Origin: Lactarius indigo
Taxonomy: Eukaryota > Basidiomycota > Agaricomycetes > Russulales > Russulaceae
Reading direction: 5' to 3'
Length of the DNA: 64,000 bases
NCBI GenBank assembly: GCA_025766275.1
Contig: JAFKAC010000012.1
Span: 1,302,001-1,366,000, forward strand
The notes beneath the pieces are model-generated. The model saw only the letters and a program-made list of their open reading frames with translations, searched no databases and was not told the DNA's origin. Position numbers and translations under genes: made by a program. Of the stretch, positions 12,083 to 24,600 are shown one piece after another. Within the stretch, counting starts at the first letter, position 1. Every line of letters begins with the position of its first letter.

Positions 12083-13318
12083 TTTTTTTTTTTTTTTTTT
12101 TTGAAAGTGCTCTAAATTTGGAACAAAACTACTGTCTTAGGTAGGTAGTCCTGTATCTAGGTGTTAGGTAGCAGGAGATTGTAGGTATCAGCCCTGCCTA
12201 ATGTGTGAAAGCCAGGCTGGGGCCCAGAGTGAGGAAAAATACCAATTAAAGTACACCCCTGGTGTTGGGGTAGTGTGGGACTCAAAGCCTGTTTTTGTCA
12301 CCATCAGTGGCCTGGGACTGGCATGCATTCCTACCCACTAAAACCTCATGATCATGTATCCACTGATCCAGCAGACTAGAGGACTTCTTCAAGGCTTTTT
12401 TTTACCAGGTCACCTCCACAAGCTGGGTGAAAGGGATGCTTCTCTTTATTTTTGTTGTGGTTATTTTGTCATTGGTTAGTCTTCAGTTCATGACTTTCAG
12501 CCATCTCACTTTGATTTCTCTTGGTGTGTGGTGCATTCCATGGATTACTCTCTCACACCTCAATCTCAGTAAAAAGGATTAGTTGAGTGAAGTTGCTAAA
12601 ATAGGACATCAGTCAAGGAAAGTCAGCTATAAGTCAAGATTTTTGCACCAGTCAGGCAAAGTCAAGATCCAGTCAACCAAAAATCAATTGAAACTCAGCA
12701 AAAAATCACAAAAAGAAAACCTTGACTTGGGTATTATTCAAGGACATAGCTTGGTCAGTCAAAGTCAATGCCAGTCAGTTAAAGTCAAGTGAAAATAGGG
12801 AATAAATTATGGAAAAATGGGAACATCAGGGTGGGGGTGGGCTAGGGTGGGATGGGGATGGGGAACATTGGGGTGTAGAAGTTTCTGGTGATGAGTGATG
12901 ATCCCCACTGATAAAACAGGGGAATTATGAATTTACCCTTACAAGTCTTTGGCATGCATAAATGGAAGATACCTTATATAGTTGAGTACATGCTTGTATA
13001 TGTCCTCAGCTTGTTGCTCTGGCATGCTGAGGGAGTAAGTTGCTTTACTCATACTCTACCTACCAACATCTAACTAACTCCAAACTGTAGTAATGACTCT
13101 TGTTAGATATGGTATTACAATCTCAGCTTGTTGCTCTGGCATGCTGAGGGATAATGACTCTTGTTAGATCTTAAAGGTTGATCTTAAAGGTTATAGGCCC
13201 TGAGGGTCTTGCCTGACAAATCCCACCTAATGTTATTGCTCTTAGTGTGCTTACACTTGCCAGAAACCATTCTGTGTCTGTTGAACTTGCTGATAGTCTC
13301 TGACCTGGAAAGCCCAAG
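12083..13318. other. transposon-derived non-coding stretch
   Basis: No gene is visible. At 12,585-12,800 there is a run of GTCA/TGAC words like the tract at 50,455-51,010. Bases 13,009-13,035 (CTCAGCTTGTTGCTCTGGCATGCTGAGG) recur at about 13,124-13,151, and a TTATATAG box lies near 12,974. This may be the LTR and leader of the gag fragment that follows. Confidence 0.4.
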
Positions 13319-13991
13319 ATGTCACTGCCAGTGATGGATGAATCCCCCCTTAGTAGTCTGACCCATTTGTCACAACTGTCATCTCCTGCAGGAGCTGCAT
13401 CTGCAGATGAGCCCCAAACTCAGATCTGGTTAATACCCCTGCCAGGGTTTCAAACTTTGCCAGTACTGCCCTCAGAAAACATTGCTGCTGCTACTTCCAT
13501 GCCATACATGCACTCTGCACAATTCACTGATTTTGATACTTGGTCACATGGATCAGCTCCCATGTCTCTGATGTTGCCCACTGCGGCCACAGGAATGCCA
13601 TTATATACACACATATCTCCATCCATGCACTTGCTACCGCCCCTAACACCACCCCTATTTATGCATGGACTATTCAGTCAACCCCTGTTGCCAACACCAT
13701 ACCCAACCCAGCAACCAGCATTAAACCCATATTACCTCAGCCCTCTCCAGCAGCAGCAAGAGCCAATCAGTGCACACCATTCCAATAACAGCCACCCACC
13801 CACACTCACCAGACTGTGTGCTCCCAAAGAACCCACAATCAAACGGGAGTCACTATCTGGAATGCCACCCTGGCCAAGTGACCTGAAACTGTCACTTAAT
13901 GCCAACAACTGGCTTGAATGGTCATGCCATCTTCTTGGGGCCCTCACCATGAACCAACTGGATGAGTATCCCCTTGGGCTACTGCATTGCC
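13319..13991 (+). pseudogene. copia-type gag fragment (copia C), truncated
   Basis: An open frame starts with ATG at 13,319. It encodes a Pro/Gln/Ser-rich segment followed by LKLSLNANNWLEWSCHLLGAL, a block like the start of copia Gag domains (N-W-x-x-W). The frame is cut at 13,991, where the 3' LTR of copia A begins. The remainder of this gag was not found on the far side. Confidence 0.6.
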
Positions 13992-14605
13992 TGATGAACA
14001 GCAGACATAGAGAGCATACTCACAGTGACAAAGTAGACTGTGGTGAGATATGCAGGAGTGCTGGAAGCAGAGGTTGACAGGGTAAGTTGCAGAGAAGCAA
14101 AGTAGTCTAGCACACAGAGCAGTGAGGAGCTGATGTTACAATTGAGAGGATAAGACATGCCTGGCACACAGAGCAGTGAGGAACTGATGTGGACCAGGAG
14201 TGTACAAGCCTACTACTTATACTATCCAGGAGAGTGACACTAGTACAAGAGAAGTAACATAGGGTTACAGAGTACAAGGGATGTTGTTCTACATGTGAGA
14301 CAAAGGAGTGTGCTAATGGAGAACAAGGAGTGCAGAACAAAGAGAGTTCAGAAGTAAATGACATCATAATGATATCATGATAAAGATAGAACAAAGGAAA
14401 GTACAAAGGCATTGAGTACAATGCTGAGTCCAGATCTGTGATATCATAAGGTACAGTGATGTCATACATGATGCAATGATAAGTGCTAGATTGTACAGAT
14501 CAAATGTAAGTAATCTACAAGTCCAATTAATCTAATCTAAAAGCAGTCCATGCTGCAAGTCCAGTTCGTATGAGCCACTAAGTGTGTGTGGGTCACTTAT
14601 CAACA
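13992..14605 (-). repeat. 3' LTR of copia A
   Basis: On the minus strand it begins TGTTGATAAGTG directly after an ACAGGGAGA polypurine tract and ends GTTCATCA. It is 614 bp. A same-family solo LTR lies in the opposite orientation at 46,919-47,472. The left flank is TTGCC; no matching duplication was found at the other end. Confidence 0.85.
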
Positions 14606-16505
14606 TCTCCCTGTGATCTACAATCTAAGTACATAAGAGTCCCATGTTATCGTTGTGTTTCTGTAGCAGGACACGTGGTAGTGACTTTGTAAAGCCATCT
14701 GCAACCATATCCACAGTAGGAGTTCTAATGAGAGTGATGGTCCCCTTTTCAATGTACTCCCAAATGACATGATGCTGTATGGCAATGTGCTTAGACTGTC
14801 TCCCAGTGACAGGGTTCAAGGCCAAGTCAATGGCACCCTTGTTGTCACCATGAAGTGGGATGGGGTCATCAACCTCATACCTGAGTTCCATGAGGAAGCT
14901 CTGATACCATGCAGCCTGATTGGCTGCATCGGTCATGGCTATGTATTCTGCTTCTGTTGTGTTTTGGGCAACAGTCTTTTGCTTGCATGAAGACCAGCTT
15001 ATTGCACTGTTAGCTAGTAGGAACACATAACCAAAGGTGGAGTGGCGGTCATCAGTCTGATCTGCCAGACTGGAATCAGTGTAGCCTTGGAGGCCATTGC
15101 CATTGGCGCCATCGTAGACAATATGCATATCCATAGTTCCCACTAGGTAGGATAGGACATACTGTGCAAGTCGCAGATGTTGTGGTGAAGGGTTTGCTGC
15201 ATACTGCACCAGATGTGACACAGCGAAGGAGATATCTGGCCTAGTGCCAATCTGCACATAAAGCAGACTTCCAATCAGAGACTGATAATGGGAAATATCT
15301 GAGGCAGTTGCCTGTGATGTATATTTAACCAGGTGCTTGTCAGCACCAGTGGTCAAGGGTGTGTTGTGTGGTGTGGCATCAGACATGCCAAAGCGTTCAA
15401 GGACATCCTTGTTACAATTTCTTACCATTTGGACTTGTTCTTTCCTTATCTTACTTTTCTTTCCCTGATGTCCCATGAGCCCTGTATGATTATGCAGACC
15501 TTATGATTACCCAGTTCCTATCGTGCACCTTGCTTATTGACAATATCTTTTGATAAAGCTTGACATGTGTTAGTTTCCATTCCATTCTCACTCATGCGTG
15601 GACCTACATGATTCGCCTTTGTTCCAAGAATGTCCATGCCTTGTTCCTCCCATGTCTCTCCCTTTATCCCTTAGTCTGGTGATGGCACCATCTGTTTGTA
15701 GTGGCCATACAGCCTTACTCGTATTTAAACCTAGTTCTACCTAGCTTGTACGGTAGACTAGACTTCTTGTGTAATACTACACTCGTCTAATGTGGAACAC
15801 CTTTGCACTTCTCCCTGTCTCGCGATCCCCCATTCTTGCTAGGTCTTTGCACCTTAGCCCTCCTCTATAGTCCTTGTGACTTATGTCCTTGTGACTCTTG
15901 TGCACCATTCTACTGAAGTCAGGCCACCGAGCTTGTACTACTGCATATCGACTGACTTGGTACAGGTCATACCTAATGCCCCTGTAGTGGTGTTACAATC
16001 CTTGATGTAGCCAGACTGATCTATTTTGATGCGTCTGAGGGAGCAGTTGCACGTAATACGCATACCAAGATAGGACTCTATCTCCCTGAGATCAGTCATC
16101 TCATAGCATTCAGACAAGTCTGACTTAAGACACTTGATACCACTCAATGAGGGACCCAGTATAGTGATGTTGTCAACATAGACAATAATGAAGAGTGGAT
16201 CATACCCCTCTCATTGAGGCATCACATATATGCCAGCATCAGCAAATGTCTGCTTAAAGCTGAGTGCAGTGAGCACTCCATGGAATTGCAAGTTCCATGT
16301 GTGGGAGGCCTGTTTGAGACCATAGATCACCTTAACCAGGTGACACACCTTTGTCTCAGAGCCAATGACAGTGAAACCTTGTGGCTGCTCCATGTAAATC
16401 TCCTTGTCAAGCATGCCATTGAGAAAAGCAGACTTGACATCCATTTGATGGATGTGCCAGTCCTCCAGTGTGGCCAATGCCAGAAGTAAATGTAGTGACT
16501 CAAGT
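14606..16505 (-). pseudogene. copia A reverse transcriptase (C-terminal part) and RNase H
   Basis: From 16,505 downward the frame gives LESLHLLLALATL and WHIHQMDVKSAFLNG, then the RT active-site segment near 16,150-16,195, where YVDD is replaced by YVDN. After the solo LTR at 15,410-15,997 it continues through LIGSLLYVQIGTRPDISFAV into RNase H (QGYTDSSLADQ, TEAEYIAM, KHIAIQHHVI), stopping at 14,625. The first part of this RT domain is 27.9 kb away at 44,394. Asp to Asn in the active site is one G-to-A change. Confidence 0.88.
15410..15997. mobile_element. solo LTR in copia A RT, TSD ATCCT
   Basis: This 588-bp insert starts TGTTACAATTTC and ends GGTGTTACA, with ATCCT on both sides (15,405-15,409 and 15,998-16,002). 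Removing it together with one ATCCT makes the copia frame read GYIKDVLERFG across the junction. No internal coding sequence is present. Its parent family is not otherwise seen in the window. Confidence 0.85.
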
Positions 16506-16553
16506 GAGCCCATGACGCAGATTTGGGTCATTGTACTCGGCAGAGCCCACGTG
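16506..16553 (+). repeat. left terminal inverted repeat of the KDZ element
   Basis: The 48 bp begin GAGCCCATGACGCAG and abut the CTCAAGT target copy at 16,499-16,505. Against the inverted right end, 28 of 48 positions agree without gaps, including ATG.CGCA near the tip and AGCCCA.GTG at the inner edge. The left TIR contains one TCGGCAG (16,537-16,543). Confidence 0.72.
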
Positions 16554-16989
16554 ACAATTTCACGAGCGCATCGGCAAAGCCCACGTGGGCCCATTGTGTG
16601 ACTTAAGCGCATATAGATGTATGGGCCCATGAATATGTATTCTGTATAGGCATCGTATGGGCCAACCAAACACATATAGGGAAACTGCACAAGGTCCATG
16701 TATAGGCCCAGGACAAATGGGGGGTATCTGGCAATGAGCTTGTATTGGCCCAGAATTAAATTGCAATGTCATTGACAATATACACGTATGGGCCCATAGG
16801 ACTGGCATTTGCTGCTGCCGATGCAATTGTAATGGCCCAGGGCAAGCAGGAAAGCTGCCGAACAAGAGCTTTGTGTAGGCCGACGATGTGCACATAAGAC
16901 CAAGCTTGTGCTGTTGCCGATGATATTGTGATGGCCCATAGCAGGTGGCGACAGCTGCCGAACATGTATCTCGTGTGGGCCCATGACAG

Positions 16990-17870
16990 CCATGTGTATA
17001 TTCTGCCAACTAGCTTGTATTGGCCTACGATGGCCACTTGTATATTCTGCCGATGAGCTCGCATTGGCCCAATTCAACCTATCATGCATCTGACAATATA
17101 CATGTCTGGGCCCATAGGAAGGCATTTGTGCTACTGCCAATTAGCTCGTAATGGCCCACAGTAGGTAGCGACGGCTGCCGAGCATATATCTCGTGTGGGC
17201 CCATGGCAGCCATGCGCGTATTCTGCCAACTAGCTTGTATTGGCCTACGATGGCCACTTGTATATTCTGCCGATGAGCTCGCATTGGCCCAATTCAACCT
17301 ATCATGCATCTGACAATATACATGTCTGGGCCCATAGGAAGGCATTTGTGCTACTGCCGATTAGCTCGTAATGGCCCACAGTAGGTAGCGACGGCTGCCG
17401 AACATATATCTCGTGTGGGCCCATGGCAGCCATGCATGTATTCTGCCAACTAGCTTGTATTGGCCTACGATGGCCACTTGTATATTCTGCCGATGAGCTC
17501 GCATTGGCCCAATTCAACCTATCATGCATCTGACAATATACATGTCTGGGCCCATAGGAAGGCATTTGTGCTACTGCCGATTAGCTCGTAATGGCCCACA
17601 GTAGGTAGCGACGGCTGCCGAACATATATCTCGTGTGGGCCCATGGCAGCCATGCATGTATTCTGCCAACTAGCTTGTATTGGCCTACGATGGCCACTTG
17701 TATATTCTGCCGATGAGCTCGCATTGGCCCAATTCAACCTATCATGTATCTGACAATATACATGTCTGGGCCCATAGGAAGGCATTTGTGCTACTGCCGA
17801 TTAGCTCGTAATGGCCCACAGTAGGTAGCGACGGCTGCCGAACATATATCTCGTGTGGGCCCATAATCGG
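16990..17870. repeat. left subterminal tandem repeats, 220-bp period
   Basis: About four near-identical units. The marker ACAATATACATGTCTGGGCCC recurs at roughly 17,090, 17,310, 17,530 and 17,750. Each unit holds GGGCCCA palindromes and CTGCCGA words. Diverged half-units extend left to about 16,550. Open frames here (87 residues each) come from the repeat and are not genes. Confidence 0.92.
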
Positions 17871-17937
17871 CATGTATGATTGATGCTGATGAACCTGATT
17901 ACACTCGCAATAGCCACAGGGTCTACTTGAACTATAG

Positions 17938-19117
17938 TTATGGCATGAGATCATAGCTCTTTCCATCATACATGGTATTTAGAGTCTTCTGGCCGTCATG
18001 AAGCTGCACAATTTCCTGCCGAAGCATCTCAAGGACCCTCTCATGTGTCTCACATCTCGATTTCAGGTCCTCAATCATCTTGTCTTGCCCCTCGCATCTA
18101 CTTTTCAGAGCCTGGACCTCTTTTTCTAGGTCTCTGACGACACTATTGTTGTCTTCGCCTCGAACTGACAGTATGCACGATGAGTGTAAAACCAGATGTA
18201 AACTTCAGTGAACACACATGAGATTGCTGGCTCATTGCCTTCCTCCCTGCTTTCATCGGCGTTCTCTTCTTGGGGCGAAGGCTTGTCCTTTATAAACACT
18301 GTCTTGGACTGCTTCCCCTCGTCCCTGACATTTGGCCCATCTCCCTTTGGCGGGTTTGTGTGCTTAGCCATCTTACCCTTGGCTTTATCTCGTAGCCTAG
18401 CTACCTTTGAACTACAGGTATTTGGAGTGTCGTGTAGAACCTGCAGGAATAATAGATCTTGGATCTTTGGGCCAGCTTTATGTTTCAATCCAATCACTTA
18501 CGTTTCCATTATCTTGTCTCTTTGGCATAGTACCGGTGATTGCTTTAGTACAGTCATCGGCAGCTTTCTGTTTTTCTGCCGATCTTGTGACAATTTCTTC
18601 GGCAGCAATTTTATTTCTCAGTGCATCTGTGGGATAAAATATGGGACTCACTCCGAAGACCGCCACCAGCAGCACACTGCTGCTTCTTCCCATTGCTAGG
18701 AATAGTGACTATTGAATGGTCAACCTCTGTTGAATCGTCTTGAGGTTCAGGTGCCATAGATTCCAGAATGGAAGCTGCCGACGGGATACTCATTGCTACA
18801 TTGCTTACCATCGCCGAACCTTCTTGAAGCTTAGGTACCATACATTCGCCACAGGAAGCTGCCGATGTAAGTAGAGACCCATGAACATCAGAGAACAGTA
18901 CCGTACCATTTTGACCAGGTAGATGTATGTCCAGCGGTGGAAGATCTTTGGGTGAAGTATAATAGTTGCTACTTAACACCTTTGGATTATCCTCAGAGAC
19001 AGCTCTCATGTTCAGGGAGGTTTCAGACTCGTTGAACATCAAAGCAAGGCTCAATAGGAGTGGGTGAACACGGGGAGGTGTGGGACTTCTTGTATTCGCA
19101 TCAACAAAATAGTTCAT
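17938..19117 (-). CDS. KDZ cargo gene 1: unknown protein with C-terminal coiled coil
   Basis: I do not recognise this gene. It starts ATG at 19,117 (MNYFVDANTRSPTPP…), runs through a Ser/Pro-rich segment, then basic and acidic hydrophilic exons (NKIAAEEIVTRSAEKQKAA; KVARLRDKAKGKMAKH). It ends in a heptad-like helix with a doubled LKSRCE motif (EVQALKSRCEGQDK, IEDLKSRCETHERV) and stops at 17,938. There are four or five exons whose exact borders I did not fix. Being first inside the left repeats, it could bind the transposase or DNA, but nothing in the sequence proves that. Confidence 0.6.
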
Positions 19118-19504
19118 CGATTCTCTCTAGAAATATCTGAGCTTAGCTTGTAGAAGCAGATGGAAAGCACACTAGGATACCAAGCGTGCTCTCAATAAAT
19201 TCTTCCACTTTATTTCATCTTGGTGTGTGCATGTGCGGTATGCTTCTAGCCCATTTTTGAGCATAGCGGCATGGTGGTGAAGAGTTTGTTCATCTTTGGT
19301 TAGACCGAGCATGGATGTTGACATGGAATAGAGCTGGTAGTAGATCCAGGGGGAGGCAGTACAGAGCGCATATGCAGGTCTGTAATCATGGCCCATGCAG
19401 ATATATTGTCAACTGTCCTATCAGAGCGTTCGGGTTCTGTCGGCAGCTAGTGTGGGTATATAATACAGGCCATCACAGCATTTCTCCTAGCAGCGTCTGA
19501 TTGG

Positions 19505-19935
19505 GCAGCTATGAGTTTATTGCATCACCGGGTAGGCTGCTACAAGCTTATCGGTAGCACCTGACTGGACCATTCCAAATATATCAAAAGTTGCTGATTG
19601 GGCCATGGCAAGCTTATGGCCATTATCTGATTAGGCTGCCGTGAGCTTATCGGCGGCACCTGATTGGGCTATTGGGCTACCGCAAAGTTTATCGGCATCA
19701 CCTAATTAGGCTGGTGCAAGTTTATCGGCAGCACCTGATTGGGCCATTGTAATTTTATCGGTAGCACTTGATTGGGCCACTGCAACTTGATCAGCAGCAA
19801 CAGGTTTATGGGCAGCAACTGATAGGCCACCGCGAGCTTATCGGCGGCACCTGATTGGGCCATTGTAAGTTTATCGGCAGAAACTTATTGGGTCACTGCG
19901 AGCTTATCGGCAGCACCTGATTGTGTCGCTGAAAC
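19505..19935. repeat. array of short TTATCGGCAG…TGATTGGGC units
   Basis: Roughly eight to nine irregular units of about 40-55 bp repeat the pattern CTTATCGGCAGCACCTGATTGGGCC with variants. Each unit centres on the TCGGCAG word that is scattered over the whole KDZ element. No reading frame stays open through it. Confidence 0.8.
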
Positions 19936-19950
19936 ATGCTTCCATCTACC

Positions 19951-20449
19951 ATGCAGGGAAACGATTCAGAGATACAAAAGCATGTCTCTGAGTTAGAGGA
20001 GAACAACTTTAAGGAGGCAGTGTGTGGATCAAACTAATGCCTAACCAGGGCACTAAACCAATGCCTGTAGATGCGCTCTGAATTCTGGAAGGGTGTTTCA
20101 TTCCTCAGTGAAACAGATTCTGATGCAGGTCGACATCAGAGGGAAATGACAGGGCCCTCCAACGGAGGTTTTAGTGAGGTCCCAAAAAATGTGGTGCTCT
20201 TACAACCTGTGATTCAAAAGCTCATAGATAAGGTGATTTGGAATGTCATCTGATCTGCCGAAGCTAACACAACACAGGACCCTCCAAAGGGTGTTTCTGC
20301 GGAATGGCTTTCAAAAGCCAGATCTAATGCTGGCTTCCTGAAAAAGTGGAAGGTGATAAGGAAAGAAAAATTGGAAGACCTTTTGAGTGATTTGGAAAAT
20401 GAGATGGTTTTGGTAGATGTCTTAGCAGGGGGGGATGGAAAACTGTAGT
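19951..20449 (+). pseudogene. possible remnant of a plus-strand gene
   Basis: ATG at 19,951 opens a short hydrophilic frame (MQGNDSEIQKHVSELEENN…). Further on, a frame at about 20,296-20,448 reads EWLSKARSNAGFLKKWK…LEDLLSDLE and stops. No clean intron links them. I do not recognise the protein. It could be a decayed cargo gene or chance. Confidence 0.25.
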
Positions 20450-20483
20450 TGATTTTCACGAAGACATAGAAATATAATTCTCA

Positions 20484-21161
20484 TTAACCCATGTTTTCTT
20501 CCAAACGAGAGGCCTCTCCCTCAAGACTCTCAAAACCATTGGAGATCGTATCGTAAAGGGAATTAACCTGGTTCTCAATTTCCTTGACCAGTTCCTGTGC
20601 TTCTTTGAATTTCCCTACTATTCTAGCGCGAAGTTGCGTGCTAGCTTCCTGCTACAGCACTGGTTAATTTGAGGATCAGTAAATGAAACGAGGTACATAC
20701 CATCTCTAGAGCACGCAGCAACCCCACTACTACCTCCTCACGGACATCGAATGGTTCTTTCATTGTCTCCCCTTCAAATTTCCACCACTCTGTAAAATTT
20801 AATTGAGGAATGCCAGCTGCCTGGAACATTCCCTCTAGCTGCTGGTTTGCTTCGGGAGCCATATAGGACCCTGGGTTCCTAATGTCTGAAAACCCACGAA
20901 AGGCAATCCTGACCGACTCTGGCACTTGAGGGGAGCTGCCGCTAGACGACAGAAGGCCAATAATCCATACAGCAGCAAGCTAAGTCCAATTTCTGGTGAA
21001 AAGATATTCCTAGCACATTGAGTAATGCTTACCACTTCCTTGTGTAAGCTGCCGATATAGTTTTTGTCAATATCGGCAGGTTTGAGAAGGATAATGGATA
21101 TTCTCTGGCCAATGTAGGCGAGTGCAGCGTCTAGTATGGAGGTGCCGATTTCAGTGGACAT
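20484..21161 (-). CDS. KDZ cargo gene 2: unknown small helical protein
   Basis: I do not recognise this gene. Starting at MSTEIGTSILDAALAYIGQR (21,161; an in-frame Met lies nine codons earlier), it has about three exons. The middle exon contains VPESVRIAFRGFSDIRNPGS and FEGETMKEPFDVREEVV. The last exon is a predicted helix, FKEAQELVKEIENQVNSLYD, stopping at 20,484. No transmembrane segment or zinc motif is seen. It shares the orientation of the transposase downstream of it and contains or flanks several CTGCCGA words. Confidence 0.6.
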
Positions 21162-21659
21162 GGTATGCGGATGTGAATTGATGCGCAAATGGAATGGAAT
21201 CTCTATGCTTAAGAAGCTGCCTTCGGGAGCTGCCGATGAGTGCTGATGATCTTAAGTGAGTATACGCCCATGCTGCATCATGCACATGACTCCGAGACAT
21301 CTCCATTTGAAGTTTCTGTTGCTTGTGTGAGGAAATGCCTGTGGCACATGCCTGTCACAAGCCCATATATCGGCAGCCCTCCCGCCAGCTATGTGCTAAT
21401 AGAATGTCGTTAGCAGAGACCCTCCACCGGCAGCCCAAGCCACAAACACCTACCGGTGACTCATGGCTAGCTGCAGTGAAGCAAAACATCCAATCTGTTT
21501 CCCTTTATAGAGATAACTCTGACTTTCCGTTGGAGACTATATAGCAGGCCTAATTGTAAATGAGGGAATGAAACAGATTTATTTCTAAAGGAATTGTAGT
21601 TTTAAGCTCCCACTGACTACCGATAGCTAATCGGCAGCGCTATGCGAAAGTTATTAAAC

Positions 21660-24600
21660 TCATCTACTTGGTTGCAGCCGTAGAACTTTAGCAAACTCAG
21701 GAGGCGGATTACTCCTGAGTAAAGCAGTAAACCTGGACTCTGCCTGAATAGCCATCGAGCACCACATTGCACTCTGTTTGGCTGCCCACGCAGCATGCCC
21801 TGACTGTGACTGGGGCTCAAGGAGCTCCTGCTTTGCTTGCCAAAATTGCTCTTGATGCCTAAAAAACCTGACAGCGGACTCCATCTCAACTTGAAGACAC
21901 TGAAGTTCTTCTATCCATCGCATCTTTTGAGCTTTTGCCCGAAGCCAATGTACTCGGTAGACTGTATAGAGCGTTATATTGTTTGAGTGTGTGTGAACAG
22001 AGAGCTACGCACAGTCTTCCATCCATTCCCCAATGTCGGCATCTCTCTGAATGTCCATTGTCCAAAACCAGGGCAATGATTTATTCCGCTGGCCACGTAC
22101 ATGAGGGGCAATTACACTTGTCTTGACACTCAAGTCCTGGCGCCTCAAGACTTTGTATCGATCAAGGAGAGAGGTGCCGGCTCCAAGGTTTACCATTGCC
22201 TGCCGGGCACGAATATACACCCGGGCATGATGCTGAACTGTTGACTCGGCAGCATGTACTTCTGCCCAAGCGCGTGTTTTGAGTCTTTGTGTACGTGCCG
22301 GACGAACATCCTGTCTGAACAGATAAGATTTGTGGCCTAGGGAGATGCGAATGTGATGTAGGGAATCGTTCAGTTGTCCCTCCCGTAGATGTATTTCTGC
22401 CTTCGCCAGGGCTTCGGCAGAATTTCCATCACACCAGTCACGTCCAAGATGTGAAGGAAGATGCAACGAGATATACTCTGCATCCACACTGCCATTGGTA
22501 GAGCAATTTCCTGGAAACTCCATTTGATCATGTTCTTCGGCAGATGAAGTGCAATCCTCATCGTCTTCTCCTTCATCAGTGCCATCAAATTCTACACCAA
22601 TATAGGTTTCTCTTCTTGGGGCATTGTCCCAGTAGTCATCTCCGCTGTCGTGGGGGTCTTGAAGAATGTTAGCTGCCTGCTTTTGGAATGCGTCAACTCT
22701 TTCTTGGAGTCGGGCACGCTTCAAGGTAATATCCCTCTGTTGATCTGGTGTTGGATGGGATCCAATCTTCCTCACCAGTGCTTGAAGGGATAACCTATGT
22801 TTTTTGTGAAATCACGATCAGATGTCTCACTGGAGAAGGTGCCGAGAATCCTACTGTGACTCCTGAATCTTCAATCCACTGCTAAGCCATACAGCATGTC
22901 CCTTATGGCTAGAGCCCTCAGTCTCCTTCTGTGTCAATTCAAGAAGTATCTCTGCACGCGATGGGACTGAAACCTGATGTCAGGCAAACATATCATAGAG
23001 TAATTGTACCCACATTGTTTCCTCTTGATGTCATAGATGTCCATGACTTTGACGTCATGACCTCGCTCCCTTTGTGCATACTCCTCTTCAGCGCTCCAAG
23101 CCTCAACACTCTCCGTACTTGCCGATACATTTATGGACTCAAATGCTGCCGTGCTGATTGTGGCTCCCGAAAGTGCCTTTCGGTAGCGTCTAGACACAGC
23201 ATTGACTACCCAACCCACGTAAGCACTGATGTGGTATCTGTAGGAGGGAACTTGCCTAGGTCAATAAGCTTCTTCCAATTTGAGTCATTCATATGGTCAT
23301 CTATGACCTCCCTGCGATGCGATGTTGACATCCCCCTCGTACTTCTGGAGATCTCATTGAGTGGAGCCCAAAGTGTTTCGATGGTCTCGCCATCTATTTG
23401 TCGGCCTCCTTTGATGAAGCTGGGCGAATACCTAGCTAGGCAGGTATCTTGATGCCCATGGATATGAAAAAGACCAATGCCCAACCTGAGCTCCAGGCCG
23501 TCAGGAAGTTTGAGATAGTTGCTGCCGATAACCCTCTCCTTCATATGAACACTCCATTGACACATGACATCATAGCAGATGAGGGCGGCCTCTATCCCCT
23601 CCATATTGAAGTTTAGGGCCTTGAATATGGAATAGTCCATATTCTTCTGGCTTTTGGAGGGTTGATTTTCACTCATTGTATGCAGATAGATATAAGAACT
23701 CACGCTTCTCCCTTTTGAAAGTCAACAACAGAATCGGGCACAAAAGCCCCATGAATGCACGCAGTGGCACCAATTCCAGTCGATTCAAGGTGTCCGCCGT
23801 GCTTGTTTACATTATTTACTGCACGGTGGTCATGGCATGTCGATCTCTGCTCAAGTGTCAACCCTCCCCTGCCGAAATACCAGAGATAGTGCTTACCTGC
23901 CGCCTCTCAACTGCCGATTTCAGGTGCAATTCATATGACTTTTGACTGACCATGAATCCTGTACCTTCAGAGAGTGGAATGTCATTCTCGGGATTCCTCA
24001 TCTTCATGTGCTCTGCCTGGAAGTTCCCATCCATCATGAAGCCCCGCATGAAAAGGGTTTTGCTAAAGTAATATGTCGGCAGTTACTAGGTACCGAAGAC
24101 TATTGACACACCTATTTTCAAACTCTCTCCAATCCTCGGGGAGGTTGATTCCAGGTTGTGCACACAAAGCACAGAATATAGCTGTTGATCCCGGCTTCTG
24201 TTCTTCATTCTCCCCATACCCGAAACCAAATCTCTTCCGGGAAATGAGTACTCTCCACTGCCGGGAGACCCTCAGCAGCTCCCGATATCGGTCCTAAAGC
24301 TGCCGATTAGTCTGCTATCGGCAGATGTGCTAAGTTCTCTTACCGGCACTGAATTTGGAAACTCATCATTTGTGAGTCTCCTTAGGCGACTGAAAAATTG
24401 GCTTGGAGTCGTCTTGCATTCAAGATTGTCCAAATGGAAGTCTTCTAGCACCCGGAAGGTAAATGCTGTCTTTGGGTTGCGAAATGTGGCTGGAAAGAGC
24501 CCTGCCATCATCAACTGCATGTCGTGCTCGGGAGCTTCAGGGCAGAAGCACCAGCTGACGCCAATCTCGTGGATTCCAGACCTATCAATGACAGTTATTA

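Noticed and set aside
16990..17870. CRISPR-like periodic array
   Set aside because: The units are 220-bp direct tandems without short repeats and unique spacers, in a fungal transposon end.
16769..17969. Repeated 87-residue frames
   Set aside because: Same reason: products of the 220-bp array with no codon-level conservation beyond DNA identity.
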